Of a stretch of 48,346 nt of DNA, positions 37,271 through 48,346 are shown in pieces. Origin of the DNA: Krasilnikovozyma curviuscula (lineage: Eukaryota; Basidiomycota; Tremellomycetes; Cystofilobasidiales; Mrakiaceae); the NCBI GenBank assembly GCA_014825775.1, contig MVAQ01000165.1:1-48346 (forward strand). The letters are read 5' to 3'. The translations under genes and the position numbers were made by a program. The notes beneath the pieces are model-generated. The model was given only the letters and a program-made list of their open reading frames with translations. It was not told the DNA's origin and did no database searches. Every line of letters starts with the position of its first letter. Position 1 is the first letter of the stretch.

Positions 37271-40200
37271 ATGGCGACATCATTCACTTCGGCATCAAAC
37301 AGCGCTTCAACTGTTACAGCAGCACCATCATCTACCAGAATCGTCTCAACAGTCTCAAGAAGCATACATCCTGCATTCACAAGCTCTTCGTCCCAACTGG
37401 CGGCGCCAACAGCGAAGTCCTCAAGCTCTCCAAGCGGCATCAATAACGTGACGAACAACGCCCAGCTTCCTTCCTCGCAGATAACCTGTTCAGGGGGGTG
37501 GGACTCCCAGTCTGCAGGGGTGACTTCAACAGCCATCTGGTCTCTCCTCATTGGCCTCTTCATCTGGCTCATGTTCGCCGTAGTTCGCGTCCTTCTACCG
37601 GATGTGTACTCACCAGCAATGTGGTGGTTCCCCCCAGACGCGCGACCATGGAGCTTGGTTCCTCTGCCATTCATTGGGTTCTTGTTCCCTCCCGTGCCGT
37701 TCCTCCCTAAACAGGAGCCATTAACCGACGCGCACGCCTTCCTTGGGTTCACGTTTGTCGTCCTCCGCCTCGTGTTTGCGTGGACCGTGTTCGGCCTGGT
37801 CATTGGTATGCCGTTGTTTACCATCCGTATCCCATGTATGAATGAGACGATGGGATATGAGAGCCAATGGGGCGGTCGAGTGGGAACGCTGAGCGGGCTG
37901 AGCGTGCTGAACCTGCTCGCTGCTAGAGCCTTCTCCTCAACGACAATCGCCGCTAAGTCAACTCTTATCAAACGAGTTCCATCAGAGTCGACGACAGAGC
38001 TTCTGAAACGTACAGCTCATATCCGATTGCTGATATTCACCGTTGTCATCCCCCTTTTCGCAACGTGTCCAGGGCTATACCTGATTCTGAAGGCGATCAA
38101 CCACTTCACGAGGAGGAGGGAAAAGTTCTTGATGGATACGTGTGACGGACTGCAAATTGGCTTCTTACCGGCGTTGACAGTTTCGGCGGCGGTGAGAGGA
38201 TGGGGTGAGGCGAGGGTTAGAGAGGCGATGAGGGAGGTAGGGCTGTTCGTGGATGATCGTGAGGGAGTAACGGAGGGTGTTAGGAACCTAGAAATGGGTT
38301 CAGATGTAGAAGAGAATGTTGAGGTGTTGAGGATATTTGCTGTTCCGTAAGTGTCGTTGATTTACAATTCGTCCAGCGATACACTGATCTGTCAGTTGGA
38401 ACCATCAGAGACACAAGCAGACTTGACAGTCTCATCAACCAGAGATCTCAAGCTCTATACAGCTTGGAGTCAGCACTTTCCAATTACATTCGATCCTTCA
38501 CCATTGATCGCTCGGATAACGCGACACATGTTTCACCGTCACCTCGTCTTCGCTTGGGAAGCAACCCTCTATCTCCCGGAAGGAAAGACCCTCCGACTAG
38601 CTACGTAGCACCTAGAAGCTACTACCGCCTTCCTAGAAGCGAAAGCCACAGTTCAATTCCGACTACCGCATCACCAGCCATGGCATCGGGCCATCTCAAC
38701 ATCTCCTCACCGTTACCACTCGCTTCAGCAACCACATCCATACCAGACAAACCACAACCGAAGCGACCAAAATCAAAACGATACGAGTTATCCGGTTCCA
38801 AGTTCAAAGAAATTGAGCGAGACTCTGGCTTTTTTGGCGGTAAACACTTTAAACTGCCTCTTGGTAAAACACTGCAATCGAACTCGCAAGAATCCATCCA
38901 TTACCAGCCCACCGTCTCTGGAGAGTGCTCGGAGGAGAATATTGAGGTATGCAGCTCTTCTCTGGCACTAGGTCATCGAAGGACACGCAGTGGAGGAGGA
39001 AGTCTTCCAGCTGCGCTGGAATCATCGACAAGGGTATCTCCTGCCACGCCCACTACTGCAGGTCAAGAGCAGCTTGTAATACCAGGAGAGACTCACGAGC
39101 CAGATGTGGGAACAGCATCGAGACCAAGAGGCGGCTCCGCTTCACCAATCCTGCTTGGTCTGCCACCAAAACCTGATAATCTCCAGCCACCAGACACGCC
39201 AGGATCATCAGCCTTCCTAGCTCCACCAGATCAACAGCAGAGAGAAACTACTCAAACGCCCCTCCCAGCGTTCCATGACCGTCTTCAGCTCTCACACCCA
39301 ACAGCTCGTTACCTTCAGGTGCGTCCTCGTGAAGGCGTTCCCAACGAAGCTCTCAGCAGATACTACTCTGAGATCAAGCAATGGAGGGGCGAGTTTAAGA
39401 GACTGAACGAGCTCGTGCTCCAAGAACAAGCGAATGCGTTCGAGGCGGTCGCTCATGGACTCACAAATCGAGGATGGTTCTTGATTGGACGTGGCCTTCG
39501 GTTCTTGGAGGGTGTGAAGGTGATAGAAGGAAACACAAAGGAGGATATTTTGTGGGATGAGATACAGAGACCGAAGGGTCAATGGAGAGAAGGGCTGTTC
39601 TGGGTGCTGGTTGGAGTCATTGGGTTGTTGCTGGCGGGTTCTTGTGAGTGAATGTCGTCGAGTCGAGGGCAAGCAGACCGCTGAGTTGCCCAACTCTTTC
39701 TTAGTCCTTCCCCTGGTTGGTCTTTCTACAAGTACAGCACCTGGATTTGCTCACTACGTTCCAGCCGTACTCCCTATTGGGAGGAACAACAGCCTCGGTT
39801 CTGGTATTGTCGAATACCTCATTCCGGCTATTCTCATCGCCCAGTTTACCGCTATCGCTATAGCTCTACTGAAAAGTAATTATTTTTTATTTTTTTGATA
39901 CTTTGACTTGGCTCTACTCACTTATCAAGTTTTGATCATCAGCTGCATCTCAAGTCGCTGGGTGTATCTCTCTCACTCGACGACGACTACTGTTCCACAA
40001 GGCGACTTCCATCATCTTGTTCTTGGTTTGTGGTCTCTGGCTCATTACTTCCACGGCTCTCATATTTGCAACGGATGCGCTTGCAATGTCAACATCGACA
40101 ACTCAAGCTGTCTCTGAGGGAGCAATCTACGGTTCTGCGCTCTTTTTCATCATCTTACTGAACCTGGCAATTATCGTCCCTGGCCTCCAGCTCCTAACAC

Positions 40201-41481
40201 CATTTTGGGCTTGGAGAATGTTTAGAAGGGTGCGTCATCGAGGTGCGACACCGAGGATGAAATGGAGAGCTAGAAAGCCAAGAAGTTTCAGTCCGACACT
40301 CACCATTGGATCATGCTTGATTGCTGTACTCTACACTGCGACATTCTCTTTTGTGAGTTGAGCAAGTGTTCTGACTTGCTTATCCCTATTAAACATCTTC
40401 GTCGCATTTGCGTCTTCTCTTTCGTTGCAGCTCTTTCCACTGATAGGGATCCCAGCAGTAGTGTTGATCCTTCTCACTTTGGTCGCTCTTCGATATGCAC
40501 TTTTTTATGTCAACATCCAGACTTCAGGTGGAAACAGTGGCGGATTGTTTATCCTCTGGATCTTACGAAGATTTGGGTCAGTGCATCGACGCTCTCACGA
40601 ACGCTCTCACGATTCGAGAGCGCCTGCTAATGCGAATATGTTGACTATCTGAAGATGGATACTTGCGACTCAACCTCTTTTGTTTGGTCTGGTGCTGCTA
40701 GCGTACCAAGAACAGAGCTTCGGCATCGCAATGCTTTGCACCGCTGCAGTAGCCTTAGCGGTTGTCGAGTTGTTCTGTTTTATTAGTTCACGGCCGCGAC
40801 CAAAGAAGTATTTGTCTAAAAGAAACAAAGAAGTACTTACTGCTTTTCATGAACAAATCATCAAAGGTCCACAGGTCAGAGAGCTTGACAGCAACGAACA
40901 GACTCGATCTCGCACGAATGGCAGTGCAACCGATGGTATCCCTCAAGCTTACGGAACCAGAAGTAGAAGGAATAGTATCCTTGACATGATTAGTGTTGTG
41001 AGTTATTACGTGTGTTGGTATGGGAGATGACCATTAAGCTGAAATTCGCTTCTTTCCTCTCAGATCTTAACATCTTCCGCCTCATCGGCACCTCTAGCTC
41101 TTCCCTCAAGGATAGATGCTATTGATGACTTAGTTTCTACTGAAAAAGCTGTTAGAACTCATCCAAACGTATGTAACCACCTTATTCTGCTGATATTTGT
41201 AATGCATATGTTCTGATTGTCTGCTTTCAGCCTCAACCTCATCTACCGGCTCTTGCATTTGCAGACCCAGCAGAGGAAGTGAGAAGCATCATATACCCAC
41301 CGTCTTTGCTTGCACCAATACCAGTTATCTGGCTTGAAAACGATGAAGCCGGCGGTAAATGGGATCTCCATTCGCGCCTGAATTCCTTAAGCTGATTTCG
41401 TCGTCTTTGCCCTCAGTTGGAAGGAGTGAAGCTGAAGAACTTCAGAAATATCATCATCTCGAAGCTATATCCTCGAACTGA
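37271..41481 (+). CDS. CSC1/OSCA-like (DUF221) cation channel family protein
   Basis: The family comprises osmo- or mechanosensitive channels and RSN1-type trafficking proteins of the plasma membrane. The N-terminal Ser/Thr-rich stretch would be extracellular. It is followed by AIWSLLIGLFIWLMFAVVRV, two more helices, RLDSLINQRSQALYSLESAL (the conserved LdxLixxR...LE helix of the cytosolic domain), a long Ser/Pro-rich insertion (about 38520-39280), AFEAVAHGLTNRGWFLIGRG, and six or more helices including VLPIGRNNSLGSGIVEYLIP. The end has the family-type SIIYPPSLLAPIPVIWLEND and stops at 41479-41481 after AISSN. About eight introns. The junction near 38.32-38.38 kb is unclear: the GTAAGT at 38347 does not restore frame with the obvious acceptor, whereas GTGTTG at 38324 does. 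It is divergent from yeast Csc1. The start is uncertain; see the upstream region. Confidence 0.8.
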
Positions 41482-41719
41482 AACTGCCTCTTGTTTGGGG
41501 TCGCCACTGTTTTGCATACGTTGTATCTCTGCGATGACCAAATCGCTTTCTGATTGTGATGTATTTTGACGAGCAGCCTATAACGTCTTTATAAATACTT
41601 TTAATGAGATCTGTGTTCGCCTGAGTGAAACTGTGACCGAATGCTTTTGCGGCTTTTAATAGTAAGTTACCATCGAACCAAATCTTGCTGAAACTACAGA
41701 AATCCCCAGCAACCCCACA

Positions 41720-42881
41720 ATGTCGACTTCTTTACTAAGGAAATCCTTCACATCTACTCTAACAGCTTCTGCGGTCTCTCATCGATGCCTTGTTCCTGCC
41801 TGTTCGGCTTTGCTCCCCCTTCCAACCCCTTCTTCCAGCTCAGTTTCATCCCCCTGGTCCACAAGTCAAACTCGTTTCGCATCAAATTCTAGAGAATTTA
41901 AGACCAAGAAAGCTCCTAAGAAAGGAGGCAGCGGTAAAAGTGGTGGGAAGAAGTTTGGAGGACGACCGGCTGAAGAAGATGAGGAGGATGAAGACGATGA
42001 CTATGAAGACGATGAGGGTGCTGACCTAGTGAAGAAAAAGTCCAAGGGAGGTTCCAAAAAAGGTGCTGCTGTCGAAGAACTGGATGAGAATGATGTTTTG
42101 GAGGAAGTAGGTGAAAATATGGCTACAGCGATAGCGAAGCTGGCGGAAAAGTGCTCTGAAGCGAGGGATAGAGCTAAAGGAAAAGTAGCATCTAGTAAGT
42201 CAGCTCCTGGTTTCTTGCATGCCTGTACAGGGGTGCTGAGGCTATCTTTTCTAGCGTTGCTGGACTCTGTCAAGGTGGTGATTGAAGGAGAAAGTTATTC
42301 TTTGAACGATGTTGCTACTGTGGCAGCAAAAGGAAACACCTTGACCATAAGTGTTTTTGATGAAGAGGTCAGCCGAGTCTTGACTGGTTATAATCAGCTG
42401 AAAGATTCTTTGCTCACGCCTCACCCGTTTCATCCTCCATGGCTCATGTCACAGCATTTGAAAGCTGTTGAGCAGTCTATCCACGGAGCTAACATCCCCG
42501 GAATTAGCCCTACAAAAGTCGATGCTCGAAATCTTAAAGCATCTGCACCAGTGTGAGTTTCTGTTGTCTCCCCTCCTTGCGAGCCACAACATCTCACAAA
42601 CCGTTTCCTCTAGGCCCAATAAGAGCGAGCGACAATTGCTGCTGAATGAGCTCATTACCCTTGCCGAAGAAACTCGGGGAAGAGTCAGGTCAGAAAGGCA
42701 GCACGCTATTAAAGCCTTAGGAAAGGACTTTAACAAAGAAGTTAGTATACATTTCTTTCATCTCCTTCGGCGCCTTGTTGCTCATCTGAAACCCTTTCCA
42801 AAACAGATCCAGGATGTTGTGACAACGCATAGTAAAACATTAGAGGCTCAGATGGTAAAGATCAAGGTGGATCTCTCGTAG
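41720..42881 (+). CDS. RRF1: Mitochondrial ribosome recycling factor
   Basis: Splits post-termination mitoribosomes together with mitochondrial EF-G2. It starts MSTSLLRKSFTSTLTASAVS, a basic, Ser-rich presumed mitochondrial targeting sequence. A Lys/Gly-rich then strongly acidic linker follows (EEDEEDEDDDYEDDEG, about 41965-42020). The RRF domain is spread over four or five exons: VVIEGESYSLNDVATVAAKG, LTISVFDEE spliced (intron about 42368-42450) to HLKAVEQSIHGANIPGISP, LLLNELITLAEETRGRVRSE, and FNKE spliced to IQDVVTTHSKTLEAQMVKI. It ends KVDLS at 42881. The intron at about 42194-42254 is in frame, so it can be read through and mistaken for coding. The hallmark Arg-rich helix AEETRGRVRSERQ is present. 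It converges with the glyoxal oxidase gene. Confidence 0.9.
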
Positions 42882-43378
42882 AGCATCGTGTTATCAGATT
42901 CCGTAACCCAATCAAAAGCCCTCGCAATTAAAGTAGCAGCAGCAAGAAAGGTTCACATCTGACCGGTAATTTTTTTTGAGTTAAACAGGTGTCTAATAAC
43001 GAGACAGTGCTAACGTATGAAGGTAGCAGGAGGAGGGGGAGGAGGCAAAAGGCTTCGCGAGAAAGTCCGATTGGTTGGGGAGGAAGAGAGAAGAGGTAGA
43101 CAAAAGACTGGCAATAGACACGTACAGGTCAATGTTCTGGATAAGGTATGTACGAATGTGGGGGAAGCGATAATTAAAAAGGGAAACATAGCCCGAAGGA
43201 GAACAATGCGAGAAGATGCTAAGTAAGGATGTTGTCGTAAAACGTGAAAATGGTCGGTGAATCGTGAACTGAAAGAAAGTCCCTGGAATTTTATTCTGTT
43301 CAGTCAAAGACGCATGCAATTGAGATAATTTTGAGGGATTTTTGGTTTGAGCAAAGAGATGGTGTTAAAGCTCAACAC
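42882..43378. other. Convergent 3' flanks of RRF1 and glyoxal oxidase
   Basis: Both neighbouring genes end toward this stretch. It has short ORFs on both strands with skewed composition (for example a Gly/Arg-rich plus-strand frame at 43017-43226) but no recognisable domain. It probably holds both 3' UTRs. Confidence 0.45.
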
Positions 43379-46300
43379 TCATAGTATGAGGGCCCCGACG
43401 AACACAGTCAAGGCCGACAGGGATAGCGAAAGAACGTTGTTAGCGGTAATTCCTCTCGAAGCCGCCGAACTCTTTGTTGTCGTTTGGCTCGTAGAGGACG
43501 CAGTTGCTGAAGCTGATGTGCTGGTGGGGTTGGCGCTGGCCAACAGCGAAGCTGGAACGGAGGATGTTGGGAGGGTAGCAGCGGCTGATACCGTCTGCGT
43601 ACCCAATTGACCGGATCCACACATCACGAATTGTCCCTGCGATGGAACGCCGTTCACAACAATGAAGATAAGGGCTGGACCTGGTGCAAGAATTGCTGGA
43701 TTCGGTGGCAGTTGTTGGACGTGGCTGTAGACGGGCGAAACAAACATAGTGAGTACTGAACTCATTTGCAATCACTCCTCGAAAGGTATAGCTATACGCA
43801 CAAAGTAGCACTGCTATCTGCGTTGGCCGTATAGGTACTTTTGAGCTCAACATGTCTCATACCGAAGTTGATGGCGTGAGTGGAGCTAGGTAGTAAGAGG
43901 CACGGAGTCAGATGATGCTGGGCAGTGCAAAGTAGACGCGCCAAGTAACAACTCACAATCCAGTTCTGATGACAACCACTTTGGTGTTGTTCATGTCACT
44001 CAGCTGACTGAATGAGCTGGCTGGGAGAGTGACGTTAAAATAGGCCCCGCCGTAACTCAAGCTCGAAGGAAGGCTGTCTGGCTCTGGGCGAGCTGAGTCG
44101 TAGTAATCAGGGTAAAACTGCGCAGAAAATGTTCATCAGAACCTGAAAGCAACTTTTTTTTATCAGAGAAACGTACGTGTTCAGTTCGGTACTCAGTGAC
44201 GTAGGTGATGGTTGGATCGATGGTCTTGTCGACATCTGAATAAAAACAGAAAACGCTCGTCAGTTCCAAGCTGCTCATCCAGAAGACCAGAGGCGATATC
44301 AACCCACAATCCGGGTTTGGATTACTTCCGCTGACCAAGACACTACCGTCAGGAAGCAAAGTAGCAGAAGAGTGGTACAACCTTTGAACAGTCGAGACAC
44401 CCGCCTTGGACCATCGCGATCCCGACGCTTTTGATGGGTCAAAGTACCAAGACTGGAGGATGGGCTGATCACCATACGATCTACCAACAGCCCAAGAGTC
44501 GTTTCCGTAACCGGCCGTGCCTAGATGAACCCCGTTGCCCATCCAGAATCTGCCATCGGGTAAGGAGATAAATTGGCCCATTGATCTGCCTTGATCCAGG
44601 GAATCATCGACAACCCAGTCCACGGAGACATCAGGAGTCATACGAACACAACTGGAATCTGCGGGATAACTATTGTATTCGAAAGAAATGGTTGGTTAGA
44701 TGGGTTGAAACTGACGGAAGAGGAGGAGAACTGCAAACTGACGCAGCGATGTCCCAAGTGGTGACCCATTGATCAGCAAGCAAATTGGTTCCGCCACAGA
44801 AGAGGATGGTAGCTGTCCAGTTGTTCGCAGGTGTGAGTGGGAACATCCCACTGGCGCCGGAGGCTGGGTAAGTCCTGACAGCCAGAGGAATGTCATCGAG
44901 CGCATCTGGATCACACACAAACAGCCTTCAGAACTCGACTCCAAATGAGAGGTATAAAAGCTTTCACGAGAAACTCACATTCAACATTGTTCTTGTAATC
45001 AAATATTTCGGTCGCCCAATTGGTCTGAATGAACAGGTTTCCAGAAGGTAACAACCATGTGAGAGGGAACAAATTGGCTGGGAGGGTGGTCGTGAGAATG
45101 TTAAGAGTGACCGGCGACCCTTTCGACGGGTAGAACTCATACGTCGGGTTGTTTTCGTTGGCTGAATTCACGTATCCACCCCATTCACAACCACCAATCT
45201 TAAGAGTCGCGCGAAAGGAAATTAAAAGCGTCAAACTAAGGCCTTTCGATAAAAGAGAAATTGTACTTACAATGATAGCAGTTCCATCCTCCAGCGTCTC
45301 CAGCGAAGGGTACCACCTTCTCGTCGTCATGTACATGTCGGGATCATCGACCCAGTTTACAACCGAACCAGAATCGGTGATGTCAGGCGTTAAGAACCTC
45401 ACTGCTTTCCCACCGTCATAATCGTAGTATGGTGCACCTCCAGTCTGGGAAGTAGCCGTAAGACCACCCCAGGTGATGCCCTGGTTTCCACCGACATTCA
45501 TCCACGTCCCGTTACCCAGCACAGTACCGCCCGCACAGAACGAGTTGGAGTAGACGTCCATCGCACGAACCGTGTTGGACGTCAGGTTGTATTCCGTGCC
45601 CCATGCAGCTGTTGTTTTCAATAGATGGTTGACAGGATGCGACGATTGGTGTGTATCGCAAGCCAGGCGTTCAGGAGAGGTGGCGGTTCAAGAAGCGAGA
45701 TGAAGATGAACGGTGGTGACAAAGGAGTGACAGAGTAAATATTCGATAGCATTGATTCGAATGATTCATTGAATGAAATAAGCAGCGTATAAAGAGAAAG
45801 CGTAGAGTCAGAAATCGATCCTGTAACACAGGGGATCGAGCGAAACGCCGCCCAGGCCTAGGCGTGGCAAAGTCACTGAATGGGAGCATAAAAAAAGACT
45901 GACGATGAGTTCCAAGAACTCCATTGACTTTGAGAGGATTATCTATAGCGATGCAAGAGGTCAGCACAATATTCCATTGTTGAAAGAAACAAAGGAAAGG
46001 GACATACTCTCCGTCTTGTCTAGGATGTAAACTTTGGTGGGTGTGCCAAGGAAAAGCTACAGGGGTGCAAGGGCAAAGCAAACTCAGCAAACAAGACTTC
46101 ATATTGCCCAGACGCACGGATAGACAGCATAGACAGGTGTGTTGCTCTTCTACTAGAGGAGTACGTCGTGGTGTTGTCGCCCCGACGATGGAAAACACCC
46201 CAGAATTGCATCGATTGCAACGAGCGCCCTCTTATCCTTTTCGTCGAACCGCATTGTTCCATCCACTAGCCTAAGCATCACGATAGGACAGAGAGCTAGA

Positions 46301-46499
46301 AGAGACGTACCTGTTGAGCTGACACACCACTAGATCCCACGATTTCAAAAGTACCTGCGAGCGAGGACGATTGAGCTTCAGCAGCAGACGCGCAGATCAG
46401 CCCAGCCAACCCGAGGGCAGCCCTTCTTCGTCCTGAGCATCTGCTTCGCCGTGAGGAGGATGCTGAGGATGGAGAGCTGGTGCTCGATGAGGATCGCAT
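43379..46499 (-). CDS. Glyoxal oxidase (copper radical oxidase, AA5_1), GPI-type tail
   Basis: Secreted or wall-bound copper enzyme oxidising aldehydes to acids with H2O2 release. A Ser/Arg-rich N-terminus (MRSSSSTSSPSSASSSRRSR) leads into ALGLAGLICASAAEAQ, a signal peptide with an unusually long n-region. The mature start GTFEIVGSSGVSAQQ continues over small exons LFLGTPTKVYILDKTE and NNPLKVNGVLGTHR. All active-site residues of the family are visible: Cys in NSFCAGG (45535-45537) for the thioether link to Tyr in TRRWYPS (45310-45312), axial Tyr-His in RLYHSS (44372-44377), and His in STHAINFGMRH (43876-43878). The C-terminal DUF1929 domain has LPPNPAILAPGPALIFIVVN. A Ser/Thr/Ala linker and the hydrophobic end VLSLSLSALTVFVGALIL suggest a GPI signal. 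About ten introns. It may supply H2O2 for wall or lignin chemistry. Confidence 0.93.
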
Positions 46500-47602
46500 G
46501 GCGAAGAGAAGACTGGGGTGGGTTTTTGAGAGGGGGAAGGGCTTGGTCGGTTCGTGTTTTTTTCGAAAGGAGGGGTTGTGTCCCGTCGTGCCCAGAGACC
46601 TGTTCTGCCTGGAATGGGCCGCTGTGCTGGTTTGCAGGTGGACAGACAGATAGAGAGGGAAGGGAGGGTGGTCGGCGGAAACGAACAGAAAGACACAGGG
46701 AAAGGAGAAAAATTAGCAGGGAACTGGTTCGAGGTCACCTTGCTTCACCGCAATTTCGAGGCGGCGAGCGCTCGACCCGATTCTCGACGCCAATTCCCCG
46801 TTCAAAGCGCCGTTCCGCTGTCTGATAGCCCCCAGTACCACGAGCAAGACTCTGCCCTGTCTGCTGTATCCACACCGCTGAGTCTGAGCGTCTCCCTCGA
46901 GTGGCGCTTTCACGGGCCCTGCAGAGAAATTAAGACCTCTTCCCCGTCAAGCCCTACGTGCCGTCGCCCGTGGGTGCTGCGATATCCCTCAGGACCGAGA
47001 ACGTGACCTCCAGCCTTTGTTTTCTTTCGTTCTTTGCGCCAGAATTCACAAAAAAGAACATCAAAGCAATGAACTAGAGCTGTCACCTTCGAAGAAAATG
47101 ATCGACGCTTGCGCCACCTGCTGTAACCAAACTGTAAACAAAGCCCTGACACTTTTTCCGGTGCAAGCGAGCAAGCTCTTGCAGATACTTCGTGTTCCAG
47201 CTAGATAAAAAATAGAATAAGGAGAGGCCAGTAAAATAGATGTACACCGCTCGTACCTCCTAACCTGTGCTCGCATTGGTGGTCAGCTTGACGTTAGTGC
47301 ACCGTCACATCCAGTTTCTCGCAGTTTGCCGCTAGTTTTTTTATGTTCTAGGGGGGCGAAAAACAGGTAGATCAGATCAGAATCTCTTGCTACCTGCTGC
47401 AGACACAAGAAAACCCAATGAGGTCGTGAAGTATAGAGATAGAGTGATGTCAAATTGCAGCGATTGCGATGGCGAGGAGCTGTTCGCGTCGTTAAATGTG
47501 AAAATACGAAAAACGTGAAGGAAACAGCTGTCACAGTTTAGTGTCTAAAGAATAAAGCCCAAACTGGTACTAGTGCTGTTATCATCCATTCTCTAGTCAT
47601 CT
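46500..47602. other. Upstream region of glyoxal oxidase, no confident gene
   Basis: This should contain the promoter and leader of the glyoxal oxidase gene, which reads leftward from 46499. It is purine/pyrimidine-skewed near 46640-46720. ORFs on both strands are short and biased to Arg, Ser and Gly. No domain, tRNA or repeat was recognised. Confidence 0.45.
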
Positions 47603-48060
47603 GTCTCATCCACCTCCATCGCATCGCCAGCATCTTTCCCCCCACCCAGCCCAGTATAGTAGGTAGCCTGGGGGGGAAACCAGGGTGAACCTTCAAACAA
47701 TGGCCATAGAAGAAACCAGAGAAACACTTTGATACCTCTTCTACAAGTATGCAGAAGAGAACACGTCTGGTTTCCAAGGTGCTTGTCGGTGACGAGGATG
47801 GAAAAGGGGAGTGTGCAGCGTCTGGTGATGTTGATGTCGTACAAAGGAATGCTAACTCAACCACAGATATAGGATTAGAGAAATCCCAATTGACCAAAAC
47901 CAAAGTGGTGAGAGATGTGACCTCTTTAACAATCCGCTACAGAGGGGATTCTACTTGTCCAGTGTTGATCGTACATGAAGTTGCACCACGTCTCGGCCCG
48001 GGAACCCATTGACTCGCTTGCTGATCCTCAAGAGCTCTATATGTAAATTCTTTATCTCGA
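47597..48060 (-). CDS. Possible 3' end of an unrecognised gene (weak)
   Basis: Two stretches on the minus strand look coding but cannot be joined with confidence. One, about 47597-47671, follows a good acceptor (TTTCCCCCCCAG) and reads ATYYTGLGGGKDAGDAMEVD then ETDD and a stop, a typical acidic C-terminus. It could splice from VLFCILVEE via a GTATCA donor. The other, about 47951-48055, reads IELLRISKRVNGFPGRDVVQ and ends STLDK at a stop, after a TTTCACAG acceptor. The upstream sequence (48060-48300) is U-rich on this strand, intron- or leader-like. On the plus strand an 87-codon ORF (47749-48012) overlaps both. I do not recognise any of these. Confidence 0.22.
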
Positions 48061-48280
48061 ATAAGTAAACTGTGAAATAATGATAATAATCGCAATGAGG
48101 ATAAGATGAAGAAGAAAACCGAAAGAAGAGAAGTGAATCCCAGAGGAAAACAAGATGGACACAAATGGGATATGGGAGCATAGATTTGGGATAGTACCAA
48201 AAAAAATAATAACGAACTTTAAGTATTGTGAACGAGACAGGTACTGTGAGATGAGAACCAAAAGCAGGAACGATTCCGGC

Positions 48281-48307
48281 CTTTTTTTTTTTTAAGAAAA
48301 AAAAAAT
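48281..48307. repeat. Oligo-T/oligo-A inverted pair
   Basis: A run of about 12 T is followed after a short spacer by about 10 A (TTAAG between), giving a perfect A/T hairpin on either strand. It may be a bidirectional 3'-end signal or simple low complexity. Confidence 0.35.
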
Positions 48308-48346
48308 AGAGGAAGAAACGAAGCTGTTGAAAAAGGCCCTTTCCTG

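Noticed and set aside
37135..37971. 278-codon minus-strand ORF inside the CSC1-like gene
   Set aside because: It is antisense to clear transmembrane coding sequence, its composition mirrors the sense codons, and it has no domain.
46397..47006. Overlapping ORFs on both strands upstream of glyoxal oxidase
   Set aside because: Arg/Ser/Pro-biased frames with no domain; this is the expected promoter and leader of the glyoxal oxidase gene.
1..48346. A gene cluster, defence system or mobile element
   Set aside because: I looked for adjacent functionally linked genes, terminal repeats, transposase or reverse transcriptase motifs and CRISPR-like arrays and found none; the neighbours are unrelated housekeeping genes.

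Overview
The window is nuclear DNA from a filamentous or yeast-like fungus. Genes are intron-rich with short GT-AG introns (mostly about 50-90 nt), closely spaced and on both strands. A copper-radical glyoxal oxidase with a GPI-type tail, a fungal acetate kinase, a CSC1/OSCA-like channel and a complete cytoplasmic dynein heavy chain point to a basidiomycete. The small, frequent introns suggest something Tremellomycete-like, but the class is an inference. No bacterial operons, CRISPR arrays, rRNA, tRNA or transposons were seen.

Layout, left to right. 1-3197 (+): 3' part of a Thr/Ser-rich single-pass membrane protein with a Tyr/Gln/Gly-rich cytosolic tail. 4471-6222 (+): acetate kinase. 6401-8838 (-): DHA1-like MFS transporter. 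9349-9748 (-): truncated Rid (YjgF) family remnant. 10136-26429 (+): cytoplasmic dynein heavy chain, a third of the window. 26638-29478 (-): nucleolar GTPase NOG1. 29754-32867 (-): unrecognised, probably nuclear coiled-coil protein with SUMO-interaction-like motifs. 33279-34672 (-): homoserine dehydrogenase. 34963-35962 (-): class I SAM methyltransferase with a His-rich N-terminus. About 37271-41481 (+): CSC1/OSCA (DUF221) family membrane protein. 41720-42881 (+): mitochondrial ribosome recycling factor. 43379-46499 (-): glyoxal oxidase. 46500-48346: no confident gene, only weak coding-like patches.

Most genes are unrelated housekeeping genes: motor transport, 60S ribosome assembly, Thr/Met biosynthesis, mitochondrial translation and acetate metabolism. 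I see no multi-gene system or biosynthetic cluster. The oddest items are the orphan SIM/NLS protein, the truncated Rid gene, the prion-like tail of the first gene, the His-rich methyltransferase leader, the CSC1-like gene with a long cytosolic insertion and an unclear splice junction, and the acidic linker in the ribosome recycling factor. All gene models were built by eye from reading frames and splice consensus, so exon edges may be off by a few bases.
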